Virus record (IMG/VR): IMGVR_UViG_3300022074_000223
Span: 1-31,348 of that record
Length of the DNA stretch: 31,348 nt
Origin: a virus
Direction: 5' to 3' (one strand)
Shown here in pieces: positions 31,155 to 31,348 of this stretch (the first letter of the stretch is position 1; each line of letters begins with the position of its first letter). The notes beneath the pieces were generated by a model. That model was given only the letters and a program-made list of their open reading frames with translations, was not told where the DNA came from and made no database searches. Made by a program: the position numbers and the translations under genes.

Positions 31155-31344
31155 ATCAGCAATGATGGACATAGGTGAAGAAGCCATGACTCATGGTGTT
31201 GAACCTACTGCTAGCAAATATGCTATGTCTACCGATGATGTACAACTATGCATCATGTTTTCATGCGCTTACGACGGCAGCTGGACAGACTTTGTAAGAG
31301 AACATCCAGATTTTGATCCTCGTAATGGCGTAAATATACATTAA
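31141..31344 (+). CDS. Unknown 67-residue protein
   Basis: Start ATG at 31141 is preferred to the one at 31135, which directly abuts AAGGA (31130-31134) with no spacing. The sequence has a helical N-terminus (MGRLKSAMMDIGEEAMTHG), a segment like a short helix-turn-helix (PTASKYAMSTDDVQLCIMFS) and an acidic C-terminus. The YDGSWTDFVREHPDFDPRNG part is distinctive but unknown to me. Last gene in the window. Confidence 0.65.
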   Translation: MGRLKSAMMDIGEEAMTHGVEPTASKYAMSTDDVQLCIMFSCAYDGSWTDFVREHPDFDPRNGVNIH

Positions 31345-31348
31345 GTTT

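Noticed and set aside
1-31348. tRNA genes, integrase, attachment sites, insertion sequences
   Set aside because: None recognised by eye on either strand; a tRNA scan was not possible here.

Overview
The window is one piece of a tailed, probably marine, double-stranded DNA phage with podovirus-type virion genes. Reasons: gene packing is dense with many TAATG stop/start overlaps, Shine-Dalgarno sites are strong (AAGGAGG), and the DNA is AT-rich. A leftward block has the usual order terminase small subunit, terminase large subunit, portal, scaffold, major capsid, adaptors, internal virion proteins and tail/fibre proteins. Several proteins are of kinds I know mainly from marine phages: VGIGTASP-repeat fibres, a cupredoxin-bearing tail protein and tiny Lys/Arg-rich proteins. 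The virion set is mosaic, with an N4-gp56-type capsid, a P22-type portal and a 2120-residue ejection-type polyvalent protein. The host cannot be read from the sequence; no tRNA, integrase or attachment site is visible.

Layout. 1-23486 (minus strand, read right to left): terS (22950-23486); a cassette of very small, very basic proteins (21750-22957), several of them under 60 residues; terL (20106-21749); portal; acidic scaffold; a 196-nt structured leader; major capsid gene, followed by an intrinsic terminator; a HeH/LEM-like small protein; two adaptor/connector proteins; a putative GNAT-fold protein; three internal virion proteins; the giant zincin-containing protein; then BppU-like, cupredoxin-bearing and fibre proteins running off the left edge.

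23487-24094 is a 608-nt divergent control region. It holds ten exact copies of TGGAACC (eight direct, two inverted), a 12-bp inverted repeat enclosing two further hairpins, and other palindromes. The repeat resembles one arm of the bacterial parS palindrome, and a perfect parS-like core (GTTCCACGTGGAAC) lies at 13716-13729 inside a virion gene.

24095-31344 (plus strand): small early-type genes, the first of them separated by hairpin-rich spacers. Three hairpins there have a TCC triloop (GGA on the template strand), which resembles the hairpin promoters used by the phage N4 virion RNA polymerase; this is a hypothesis. After a strong terminator come a ribbon-helix-helix protein, a 259-residue unknown, a UUCG terminator, a 137-residue unknown, a MoxR-type AAA ATPase, a zincin-VWA protein, three overlapping small membrane proteins, and a pair of paralogous unknown proteins (27607-28257 and 30154-30969) that bracket the ATPase/VWA partner and membrane genes. 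N4-type phages also carry a VWA/AAA gene pair.

The most unusual items are the TGGAACC/parS-like sites, the triloop hairpins, a possible A_AAA_AAA minus-one frameshift joining two mini-ORFs in the basic-protein cassette, and the intact copper-ligand set in a tail protein.
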